From VRUE01 sp036276735 (GTDB lineage Bacteria; Actinomycetota; Thermoleophilia; Solirubrobacterales; 70-9), in NCBI GenBank assembly GCA_036276735.1, contig DASUOH010000009.1:1-58546 (forward strand): a stretch of 58,546 nucleotides of DNA, read 5' to 3'. Made by a program: the position numbers and the translations under genes. Positions 47,894 through 56,300 of this stretch are shown here, piece by piece. The notes under the pieces were generated by a model. The model was not told the DNA's origin. It worked only from the letters and a program-made list of their open reading frames with translations, and did not search any database. Position 1 is the stretch's first letter; the number at the start of each line of letters is the position of its first letter.

Positions 47894-48289
47894 CTTCCCC
47901 TGCCGCCGCACTCCCTCGATCGCCCGCTCCTGCGCCAGCCGCGTGATCTGGGCGGCCTGGCGCGACATGATCACGCTGAAGTTGAGCGCCAGCCCGAGCA
48001 GCAGCAGCAGGATGATCGAGAAGAGGGCGACGTTCGTGTCCCGGACCCCCATCAGGTCGGCGACGGTGCCGAGCAGGCCGGGGAAAGCGGCCCCGGCCAG
48101 CATCCCGAGCCCGGCCACGAACCAGACGACGCTGTAGCGCTCCTGCAGGCGGTCGCGGCGGATCAGCTCGAGGATCATCGCCATGAAGATCAGCGCGATC
48201 GCCGCCGCCAGGATCCGCGTCTGCGAGGTGAGCTGGACCTTCGGCTCGGCCTCGGCTGCCGCCGCCGCGAACAGCGCGCCGGCGCTCAC
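47846..48289 (-). CDS. DUF2304 membrane protein
   Basis: 147 residues. Three helices typical of DUF2304: TRILAAAIALIFMAMILELI, ERYSVVWFVAGLGMLAGAAF and a third near VALFSIILLLLLGLALNFSV, followed by an amphipathic tail. These proteins are commonly encoded next to family 2 glycosyltransferases, as here, and are thought to assist polyprenyl-linked sugar transfer. Overlaps the glycosyltransferase start by 4 bases. Confidence 0.85.
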   Translation of the reverse strand: MSAGALFAAAAAEAEPKVQLTSQTRILAAAIALIFMAMILELIRRDRLQERYSVVWFVAGLGMLAGAAFPGLLGTVADLMGVRDTNVALFSIILLLLLGLALNFSVIMSRQAAQITRLAQERAIEGVRRQGKSGEQPVEAEEERLQR

Positions 48290-49038
48290 CGCTCCGCCTC
48301 GACCCGGCGCGGGCGGAACTGCCCGACCAGCAGCACGATCATTCCCTTGAAGATGAAGAAGACCGACCGCAGCGGCGTCAGGAAGGAGTCGCCGCCCGCC
48401 CGCTCGAGCATCCGCACCGGCACCTCCTCGACCCGCAGCCCCTCCCGCACCGCCAGCTGCAGCGACTCGATCTCGGCGAAGTCGGGCGAATAGCGCTCGC
48501 TGAACAGCTTCATGACGCGGCGGTTGGCGGCGCGCATGCCGCTCGTCGTGTCGGTGAACCGCTGTCGGGTCGCCAGCGTCAGGAAGAAGCGGAAGACGCT
48601 GATGCCGATCCGGCGCGAGAACGTCGCCCGGTAGTCGACGCCACCGTCCTCGTCGTCTCCCGTCGTGTCGAGGCGCTGCTCGGCCTCCCGGTAGCGGGAG
48701 CCGATCACGAGATCGGCGCGGTCTGCACGGACCTCCTCGAGCAGGCGTGCCACCTCGGCTGGCGGATGCTGCCCGTCCGCGTCGAGGTGGGCGCAGAAGT
48801 CGTAGCCGCGGCGCAGCGCGTAGAGGTAGCCGGTCTGCAGCGCCGCCCCCAGGCCCTGGTTGAAGGGCAGCGAGGCCACCACCGCGCCCGCCTCGCGCGC
48901 CTTCGCCGCCGTGGCGTCGCTCGAGCCGTCGTCGACGACGAGCACGTCGACGTCCGGCAATCGCTCGCGCACGCCGGCGATCACGGCGGCGACCGACGCC
49001 GCCTCGTTCCAGGCCGGGATGAAGACCAAAGTTCGCAT
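48286..49038 (-). CDS. Family 2 glycosyltransferase
   Basis: 250 residues from an ATG at 49036-49038; a GTG at 49054-49056 is an alternative with six more residues. GT-A fold: LVFIPAWNEAASVAAVI, VDVLVVDDGSSDATAAKA, then the metal-binding DADGQHPPAEVARLLE. The SGMRAANRRVMKLF segment resembles dolichyl/undecaprenyl-phosphate sugar synthases. With DUF2304 it probably makes a lipid-linked sugar for surface glycans. Confidence 0.9.
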   Translation of the reverse strand: MRTLVFIPAWNEAASVAAVIAGVRERLPDVDVLVVDDGSSDATAAKAREAGAVVASLPFNQGLGAALQTGYLYALRRGYDFCAHLDADGQHPPAEVARLLEEVRADRADLVIGSRYREAEQRLDTTGDDEDGGVDYRATFSRRIGISVFRFFLTLATRQRFTDTTSGMRAANRRVMKLFSERYSPDFAEIESLQLAVREGLRVEEVPVRMLERAGGDSFLTPLRSVFFIFKGMIVLLVGQFRPRRVEAER

Positions 49039-49120
49039 CCGCCGCGATTCTCCCACGCGGCGAGGCGCCGGCCCTCCCGCAGTTGTGTTAGTAAATCCTC
49101 ATGAAGGGGAGCCGCCAGCG

Positions 49121-50422
49121 ATGAGCCGAATCGGCATGCGCCTCTGGCTTGCCGCCGCTTTCGCCGCTGTGACCGTGCTGACCGCCGGGGTCGTCTACAC
49201 GTTCGGCGACCGCCCGCGCGCCGTGCTCGGCGCGGTCGCGCTCGGCGTCCTGGTCGGCTTCTTGATCGCGGTTGGGATCACCCACCGCGTCACGCGCCTC
49301 TCGCGCGCCGCCAGCGAGATGGCAGAAGGCTCGTTCGACGCGCCGCTCTCCACCGGCGGCGCCGACGAGATCGGCGACCTCGCCCGGGCGCTCGAGTCGA
49401 TGCGCGCCTCGCTGAAGGAGAACTTCGGCGTCCTGACGGCCGACCGCAACAAGCTGAAAGCGATCTTCGACGGGCTCACCGACGCGGTCATCGTGGTCGA
49501 CGAGGAGGGCTCGCACCGCTTCTCCAACCGCGCCGCGGCGAAGCTGCTCGACTCCGACGGCCAGCCGCCGGAGATGATGCGCTTCCACCTCAGGCGCGCC
49601 GCCGACTTCGGCTTCGCCGCCCACCCGGCGCTGCGGATCGGCGACCGCGCCTACGCGATGACCGCGCGCTCGCTGCCCGACGAGGGCGCCGTGCTCGTCG
49701 TCGCCCGCGACCGCACCGAAGAGATGCGGCGCGAGCTTGCCGAAGCCGACTTCATCTCCAACGCCGCCCACGAGCTGCGCAACCCGTTGGCCGGGATCTC
49801 GAGCGCGATCGAGGTGCTGCGCGAAGGCGCCAAGGAGGACCCCGAGGCGCTCGACCACTTCCTCGGCCGCCTCGCCGAGGACGCCGAGCGGATGAACCGG
49901 CTGACCCGGGCGCTGCTCACCCTCGCCCGGGTCGAGTCGATCGGCGCGGGGGAGACCGAGGTCGTCGACGTCGCCGCCGCGATCGCCGACACGGTGGCGG
50001 CGGTGGAGACGCCCTCACACATCGAGCTCAGCGTCGACGTCGAGCCTGACCTCGCCGCCAGCGGCGACCCCACCCTGCTGCGCCAGGTCCTGGTCGGCCT
50101 GCTCACCAACGCCTTCAAGCACACGCCCCTGCCCGGTGCCGTTACGGTTCGCGGCCGTCGGGACGGCGAGAGGGAGGTGGTGCTGGAGGTGATCGACACT
50201 GGGCCGGGCATTCCGGAGGCGGAGATCGAGCGCGTATTCGAGCGCTTCTACCGCCGCGACGAGTCGCGCAAGCGCGAGGGATTTGGCCTCGGCCTGGCGA
50301 TCGCCCGGCGCATGGTCGGCGTGATGGGCGGCGAGATCGGCGCCACCTCGGTCGAGGGGGAGGGCAGCACCTTCTGGGTCCGCCTGCCACTCGCCAAACC
50401 GACCCCCACCCCGGTCGCATGA
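49121..50422 (+). CDS. Membrane sensor histidine kinase
   Basis: 433 residues from an ATG at 49121. Two N-terminal helices, a HAMP domain (ITHRVTRLSRAASEMAEGSF), a PAS-like domain, then HisKA with His217 in SNAAHELRNPLAG and an HATPase_c domain (TNAFKHTP, DTGPGIPE, GFGLGLAIA). A short extracellular loop suggests sensing within or near the membrane. Forms a pair with the following regulator. Confidence 0.93.
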   Translation: MSRIGMRLWLAAAFAAVTVLTAGVVYTFGDRPRAVLGAVALGVLVGFLIAVGITHRVTRLSRAASEMAEGSFDAPLSTGGADEIGDLARALESMRASLKENFGVLTADRNKLKAIFDGLTDAVIVVDEEGSHRFSNRAAAKLLDSDGQPPEMMRFHLRRAADFGFAAHPALRIGDRAYAMTARSLPDEGAVLVVARDRTEEMRRELAEADFISNAAHELRNPLAGISSAIEVLREGAKEDPEALDHFLGRLAEDAERMNRLTRALLTLARVESIGAGETEVVDVAAAIADTVAAVETPSHIELSVDVEPDLAASGDPTLLRQVLVGLLTNAFKHTPLPGAVTVRGRRDGEREVVLEVIDTGPGIPEAEIERVFERFYRRDESRKREGFGLGLAIARRMVGVMGGEIGATSVEGEGSTFWVRLPLAKPTPTPVA

Positions 50423-50441
50423 AGCTGAGGATGAGGGTCAG

Positions 50442-51146
50442 ATGAGCAGCGGACGGATCCTGATCGCCGACGACGAGCCGTCGGTGCGCGACTCGGTCGG
50501 CTACGCGCTGGCTCAGGAGGGCTTCGAGGTGACCTCGGCGGCCGACGGCGACGAAGCCACCGAGATCGTCAACGACGGCGTTCCCTATGACCTGCTGATC
50601 CTCGACATCATGATGCCCGGCCCGAGCGGGCTGGACATCTGCCGCGAGGTGCGTTCGCGCAGCGCCGTGCCGATCATCCTGCTGACCGCGAAAGACGCCG
50701 AGATCGACAAGGTCGTCGGTCTCGAGGTCGGTGCCGACGACTACGTCACCAAGCCCTTCTCGGTGCGCGAGCTGCTCGGCCGCGTCCGCGCCCAGCTGCG
50801 CCGCCGCGAGCTCGACCGCACCGCCCCCGCCGAGGCGGTGGTGATCGAATCGGGCCCGGTCGCAATCGACCTCGTCCGCCACCTCGCCACGGTGCACGGC
50901 GAGCCTGCCGCCCTGACCCGCTCCGAGTTCCAGCTGCTCCGCCTCCTCGTCGGCCGGCCCGGCGAGGTCTTCTCGCGCCGCAAGATCATGGAAGAGCTCT
51001 GGCAGAGCGAGTTCGACGGCGACGAGCGCGCCTGCGACGTCCACATCTCGAACCTCCGCCAGAAGGTCGAGCGCGACCCCCAGGACCCCCAGCTCGTCCT
51101 CACCGTGCGCGGCTACGGCTACAAGTTCGAGGGCGCCGGCCCCTAG
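50442..51146 (+). CDS. OmpR/PhoB-type response regulator
   Basis: 234 residues. Receiver with acidic pair Asp10-Asp11, phospho-acceptor Asp55 (LLILDIMMPGPSG) and Lys in DDYVTKPFSVRELLGRVRAQ. A winged helix follows: ALTRSEFQLLRLLVGRPGEV and CDVHISNLRQKVERDPQDPQ with VRGYGYKFE. Partner of the adjacent sensor kinase. Targets unknown. Confidence 0.94.
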   Translation: MSSGRILIADDEPSVRDSVGYALAQEGFEVTSAADGDEATEIVNDGVPYDLLILDIMMPGPSGLDICREVRSRSAVPIILLTAKDAEIDKVVGLEVGADDYVTKPFSVRELLGRVRAQLRRRELDRTAPAEAVVIESGPVAIDLVRHLATVHGEPAALTRSEFQLLRLLVGRPGEVFSRRKIMEELWQSEFDGDERACDVHISNLRQKVERDPQDPQLVLTVRGYGYKFEGAGP

Positions 51147-51235
51147 TCCGGCCATTTTCCCTCGAAAGGCCCAAAAAACAAACAAAACCATTTCCGTTGT
51201 AAAGTTCGACGGCCTTTAATACCCTTCCGGGCCAC

Positions 51236-52651
51236 ATGGAATTCGTCGGACGAGACAACGAGATGACCCTCCTGTGCAGGCGCCTCGACCGAGTGCGCGA
51301 CAGCGGGCAAGCGGCCTTCATCGCCATGCGGGGTCGTCGACGAGTGGGCAAGTCACGTCTCGCGGAGGAGTTCGCCCAAGGCTCGGGTTGTCCCTACGTC
51401 TATTACACCGCCGTCCAGCAGGGCGGCAAAGCGGAGCTCGACCGTTTCGTCGAAGCCGTCGAGACCTCGGGAGCGCCGCGCGCCCCCGACATCCGGGCGG
51501 GCCTGCGACCGGAGAGCTGGGAGGCGGCGCTGGCGCTTGCCGCCGAGGGGACCACCCGTGAGAAGCCGCTGATCCTGGTGATCGACGAGTTCCCCTACCT
51601 GGAGGAGAAGGAGCCGAGCATCGAGGCCCTCCTGCAGAAAGTCTGGGATCGCAACTGGCAGTCGAGTCCAGTCATGATCCTCCTGATCGGCTCCGACGAG
51701 GCGATGATGCGGGCGCTCACGGAGCAGGGCCGGCCGCTCTACGACCGGCTTCAGGAGATGGTCGTCCCGCCGCTCAGCCCGGCCGACGTCGGCGATCTGC
51801 TCGACCTGTCCCCCGCCGAGGCCCTTGACGCCTATCTGGTCATCGGTGGCTTCCCGGTTCTGGCAACCGAGTGGGGTCCCGGCCGCGATCTCGGCGCCTA
51901 CCTGGAGGAGGCGCTCACCGATCCGACCTCATTCCTCGTCGTCAGCGGCGAGCGCACTCTCAGCGCCGAGTTCCCGGCGCCGGCCCCCCGCGCCGTCCTG
52001 GCCGCAATCGGCGCTGGCGCGCGCGCCCACTCCGCGATCCTCAGCCATACCGGCCTCAGCGCCACTACCGTCAACGACACGCTCGAGTCCCTGCGCAAGC
52101 GGGCCGTGGTTCGCAGGTTGACCCCGTATTCGACCAGGGCGACGACGAAGACGGTGCTTTGGGAGGTGGTCGATCCCTACTTGCGCTTCTGGCTCGGTTT
52201 CGTCGATCGAGAGATCGACCTGATCGAGCGGGGACGCGGCTCGCTGCTGCTGGAGCATTTCAAGCGAGACTGGCCGACCTACCGCGGCCGCGCGATCGAG
52301 CATCTGGTCCGCGATGCGACCGAGCTGTTGCTGCCCGACGCCGAGCGGTTCGGGGACGCTCGTTACGTCGGTGGCTACTGGAACCGTGCCGGAACGGTCG
52401 AGGTGGATCTGGTCGGCGGCGACAAGCGGCCGGTCGCGAAGCGGATCGGCTTTGTCGGTTCGGTCAAGTGGCGGGAGGCTCGGCCATTCGACCGCGCCGA
52501 CGGGCTCGCGCTGGCGGCGGCACGCTCGGAGATTCCAGGAGCTTCGGACAGCACCCGGTTGGTGGGCGTCAGCGCCCAGGGCTTCGATGACGATGCTCCG
52601 CTCGACACCCGCCTGTCGCCGGACGATCTGATCGCCGCCTGGCGTCGCTGA
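51236..52651 (+). CDS. AAA-type ATPase with DUF234 nuclease-like C-terminus
   Basis: 471 residues. Walker A variant GRRRVGKSRLAEEF, Walker B LILVIDEFPYLEE, then a winged-helix region and a DUF234-type C-terminal domain (about 360-471) with a PD-(D/E)xK-like set: TVEVDLVG and FVGSVKWRE. This is the archaeal-type ATPase family found mainly in archaea and scattered bacteria, of unclear cellular role (possible nuclease/defence). The 89-base upstream region is A/T-rich, unlike the rest of the window. Confidence 0.85.
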   Translation: MEFVGRDNEMTLLCRRLDRVRDSGQAAFIAMRGRRRVGKSRLAEEFAQGSGCPYVYYTAVQQGGKAELDRFVEAVETSGAPRAPDIRAGLRPESWEAALALAAEGTTREKPLILVIDEFPYLEEKEPSIEALLQKVWDRNWQSSPVMILLIGSDEAMMRALTEQGRPLYDRLQEMVVPPLSPADVGDLLDLSPAEALDAYLVIGGFPVLATEWGPGRDLGAYLEEALTDPTSFLVVSGERTLSAEFPAPAPRAVLAAIGAGARAHSAILSHTGLSATTVNDTLESLRKRAVVRRLTPYSTRATTKTVLWEVVDPYLRFWLGFVDREIDLIERGRGSLLLEHFKRDWPTYRGRAIEHLVRDATELLLPDAERFGDARYVGGYWNRAGTVEVDLVGGDKRPVAKRIGFVGSVKWREARPFDRADGLALAAARSEIPGASDSTRLVGVSAQGFDDDAPLDTRLSPDDLIAAWRR

Positions 52652-52680
52652 GGGCTGGATCGAGCCAGCTGCTGCGCCTC

Positions 52681-53199
52681 CCGCGGGGAGTCGGACCTGC
52701 TCAGGATCAGGGACGAAACGCAGCAGCGAACTTCATAGAGGGCACGGAGTTCGAGCTGGGGGAGGCGGAGGCGATCGTCTTCGAAGGGGTGATCCCCGAG
52801 CAGCGACCGGAAGACGCCCACGACGTCCTCGGTACGTTTGGTGTCGTCACCGACCCGGCGTTGCGGGGTCAGACCCCCACCGACGCCGACGACTTCGCCG
52901 AGCTGCTGAAGCTGTTGAACCGGCGCATCCTCGAGGGTCGTCCCGACAAGGCGCCGGGCGAGTGGAAGCAGCGGTCCAACCGGGCGGGCGGCACCGGCTT
53001 CGTCGCTCCCGAAGCGAGGTGCATCCTTTCGCCGACGGCAACGGACGCGTCTCCCGCGCCCTGCTCAACGCCGCGGTGGGCCTCGCTTGTCGACTGGTCG
53101 GGGATGGCCCGCGCGACGGTGCAGCTGGAGCGCAGCAACGCCCTCGTCGCGCCCGATGAGGCCGAAGAACGCGGCCTCACCCTCCGCGATCCGGCCTGA
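52681..53199 (+). pseudogene. Decayed Fic (AMP-transferase) gene
   Basis: Frame 1 reads IEGTEFELGEAEAIVFEG, IPEQRPEDAHDVLGTFGVVT, then DKAPGEWKQRSNRAGGTGFV, which is the N-terminal/inhibitory part of a Fic protein. It is then broken. The Fic core HPFADGNGRVSRALLNA (from 53022) is in another frame, and the C-terminal ARATVQLERSNALVAPDEAE returns to frame 1. Compared with intact relatives, about 30-40 residues before the core and more after it are missing, and no start codon precedes 52690. Non-functional by sequence. Neighbours the ATPase, perhaps a once-mobile toxin module. Confidence 0.8.
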
Positions 53200-53238
53200 G
53201 CGCCATGGTGCCCGGCCGAGCGGCCTGCTCCTCTCCGC

Positions 53239-53268
53239 TTGACATTCAGAGACACTTCTGTCTAACCT
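53239..53268 (+). promoter_or_regulatory. Consensus promoter for the secreted repeat-protein operon
   Basis: TTGACA (53239-53244), 18 bases, TAACCT (53263-53268). The downstream leader is about 120 nt, long for this window, and ends with AAGGAGAG before the GTG at 53398, so this gene is translated with a normal Shine-Dalgarno, unlike many others here. Confidence 0.7.
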
Positions 53269-53397
53269 GTTGCGCAGACGAGAAACAGTGATGTCCATGT
53301 TTCCGTCCAAGCAGGGGTAGCGCACACAGGGAAACGAGTCCGATGGTCGCCAGGGAAGCGGCCGACAGCGGCTCATGGGACAAGGAGAGAGCTAAAC

Positions 53398-56300
53398 GTG
53401 AGAGCTTTTGCGAAGGCATCGCTTGGGGGACCCATGTCGAACCAGAGTCGCCTCAATCCCCACGCTTGCCGCATCACGCTGCTCGCGTTGGCGCTTGCCA
53501 CCTTCACGGCACTGGCTCTTGCCCCAGGCGCCTCGGCGGCGCCGACGCGCACCGAAGACGCCGGCCTCTCCAAGCCTCCCGTGGTCGTTACGGGCGATCT
53601 GACCGCTGCGTCCAACACCGTCACCAACCTCTCCAGCACCGCCGGCCTGGAAGTCGGCCAGGCGATCGCCGGTGAAAAAATCCCGGCCTTCAGTGCCGTT
53701 CGGATCGGCTCGCTCGAACCGACCAGCCTCTCGCTGGTCAATGAATTCGGCTCACCCGTCAACGCAGAAGGGACGCAGCCCGGCGTCACCCTCACTGCGG
53801 GCCTCAGAAAACCCTGCGGGATCGACACCGACGCTGCCGGCAACGTCTACGTCGCCGAAGAAAAAGGCTTCGGCGGCCGCCAGATAACCGTCTTCAAACC
53901 CGGCGAGCCGTGGGAAAAGATCACTTCGCTCGCTGTCCCCGGGATCACGAGGTGCGGCCTGGCCGTGGATGCCAACGGCAACATCTACACCGCCTCGAAC
54001 CTCTCGGGGATCGCCAAATATGCGCCGAGCACGAGCTTTCCCCCGACTGCGAGCACCACCTACTCCCTCGATAACTCCATCAACGGCAACGGGATCCTGG
54101 TCGCCGCCAACGCCAACGCGGTGGCTGTCAACCCGAGCGATCAGAGCGTCTACGTCTCGCAGTCGCAAAGCGAGCAGCAAACGCTGTCGTTTACCGGCTC
54201 GCCGACCGGCGGCAGCTTCACGCTCGAAAACCTACCGGCTGGCTGCTCCGCCGGCACGGCCTCAATCGCCTGGGGGACCAATTCCCAGCGCAAATCCAAC
54301 ATTGAAAACGCCCTGAAAGCCGCCTGCCCGGGCGCCGCCTTCACGGTCACCCAGGCGGCGTCCCATGGCATCACCTTCGCCGGCAATCTCACCGCGCAGG
54401 ACGTCCCGTTGATGACCTGTAATCCCTCGCTCACCGGCGGCACGAGCCCTTCCTGTGCCTTGGCGCAGGGCGCGCAGGGCGCCCACCGCATCGCCTCCTA
54501 CAACCCTGACGGGACGCTGATCTCCGACACGATCGGCTCGACGCTCCCTGGCGCCAACTTCTACGGCGTCGATGTCTATGGCGCAAACGGCCGCGTCTAC
54601 ACCGTCGACGCCAACCAGAACAAGGCCTACATCCTCGATCCGAGCGGGAGCACCGTTCTCGCCAGCATCGACGGATCCGAAGCGGCGGCGCCGTTCGCTG
54701 AAATGAGCACGGCGACGCTCGCCGTCGACCAGACCAACGGCAATGTCCTCGTCTCCGACATGCAAGCCCACAAAGCGGTCGTCGAGTTCAACGCCGCCGG
54801 GAAATTCATCGGCGAAGTCAAACGCTCCGCGGCGCCCGAATTCGGCGCGATCGCCCCGACCTCGGACCTCGCCGTCGACAACTCACCCGCGCGCAAAGGC
54901 ACTCTCTACGTTCCCGCGGCGAGCGGCGCCGGCGGCGTCACGGGCGGCGCGGTCTACGCCTACTCGCCTCTCTCGCCGACCAAAACGCTGGCCACCTCCT
55001 TCACCCCGGGCGGCTCGGGCTCGATCAAATGCAACGGCACCGCCTGCGCCGCCTCCTACGCCGAAGAAAGCTCGATCTCCCTCGAAGCTCAACCCGAAGC
55101 GGGGTTCGCGCTCAAAGAATGGAAAGGGGGCACCGGGTCGGCGGCGACCTGCAACGGCTCCAGCACCCCGACCTGCACGATCACGCTGAGCCAGGACAGC
55201 TCGATCGAAGCCGAGTTCGCGCTCGCCGGCTTCCAGCTCTCGGTGACCAAGCAGGGCACCGGGCAGGGCAAAGTCACCAGCACCCCGGCTGGGATCGACT
55301 GCGGCTCCGAATGCGAGGAGACCTTCGCCGAGAACACCCCGGTCACCCTGACCGCCACCCCCGAGCCGGGCTCCGCCTTCAAAGGCTGGGGCGGGGACTG
55401 CTCTGGCACGGGCGCTTGCGAAGTGACGATGAGCGCGGCGAGGAGCGTCAGCGCCACCTTCGCCGCCGCGCCGACTGTGACGACCACGGCGGGAGCGACC
55501 AACATCCTCCCCAAAGCGGCCGAGGTCGCCGGCTCGGTCGACCCCAACGGCTCCCAGATCGACCCCGGCAGCTGCGAGGTCGAATACGGGACCGACACCA
55601 ATTATGGCTCTGAGAAACCGTGTTCCCCCGCGGACCCCGGAGCCGGCACGAGCCCGGTCGCGGTAAGCGCATCACTCACCGGTCTCGCCCCCGGTACGAC
55701 CTACCACTTCCGCTTCGTTGCGACCAACGAGGGCGGCACCGGCCAGGGCACTGACCAGACCTTCACCACGGCGCCGTTGCTGGCCCCCGAGGTGACGACC
55801 AAAGCCGCGACTTCGATCGGCAAAGCGACCGCGACCCTGAACGGCTCGGTCAACCCGAAACTGGAAGCGGTCACCGACTGCAAATTCGAATATGAGACCG
55901 CCCCGGTGACGCTCCCATATGACTCGACCGCCCCTTGCTCCCCGAGCCCCGGCTCCGGCAACAGCTCGGTCGAGGTCAGCGCGGCGATCGGATCGCTCGC
56001 AGCCGATACGACCTATCAATTCCGTCTTGTCGCCACCAACGGCGGCGGCACGACCAACGGCTCCGAGGTGACCTTCAAAACGCTGGCCGACGAAAAACCG
56101 GCGATCGCTTCGCTCAGCCCCAGTCAGGGCCCGGCAGCGGGCGGCAACGAGGTGACGATCACGGGCATTAACTTCACCGGTGCGAGCGCGGTCAAATTCG
56201 GCTCGGCCGACTCAACCGCCTTCACGGTCGAAAGCCCTACCCAGATCAAAGCCACGGCCCCTGCAGGAAGCCCGGGCACGGTCGCCATCTCGGTCACCAC

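Noticed and set aside
51147..51235. Small RNA in the A/T-rich gap before the ATPase
   Set aside because: No hairpin or terminator visible; more simply a promoter region.
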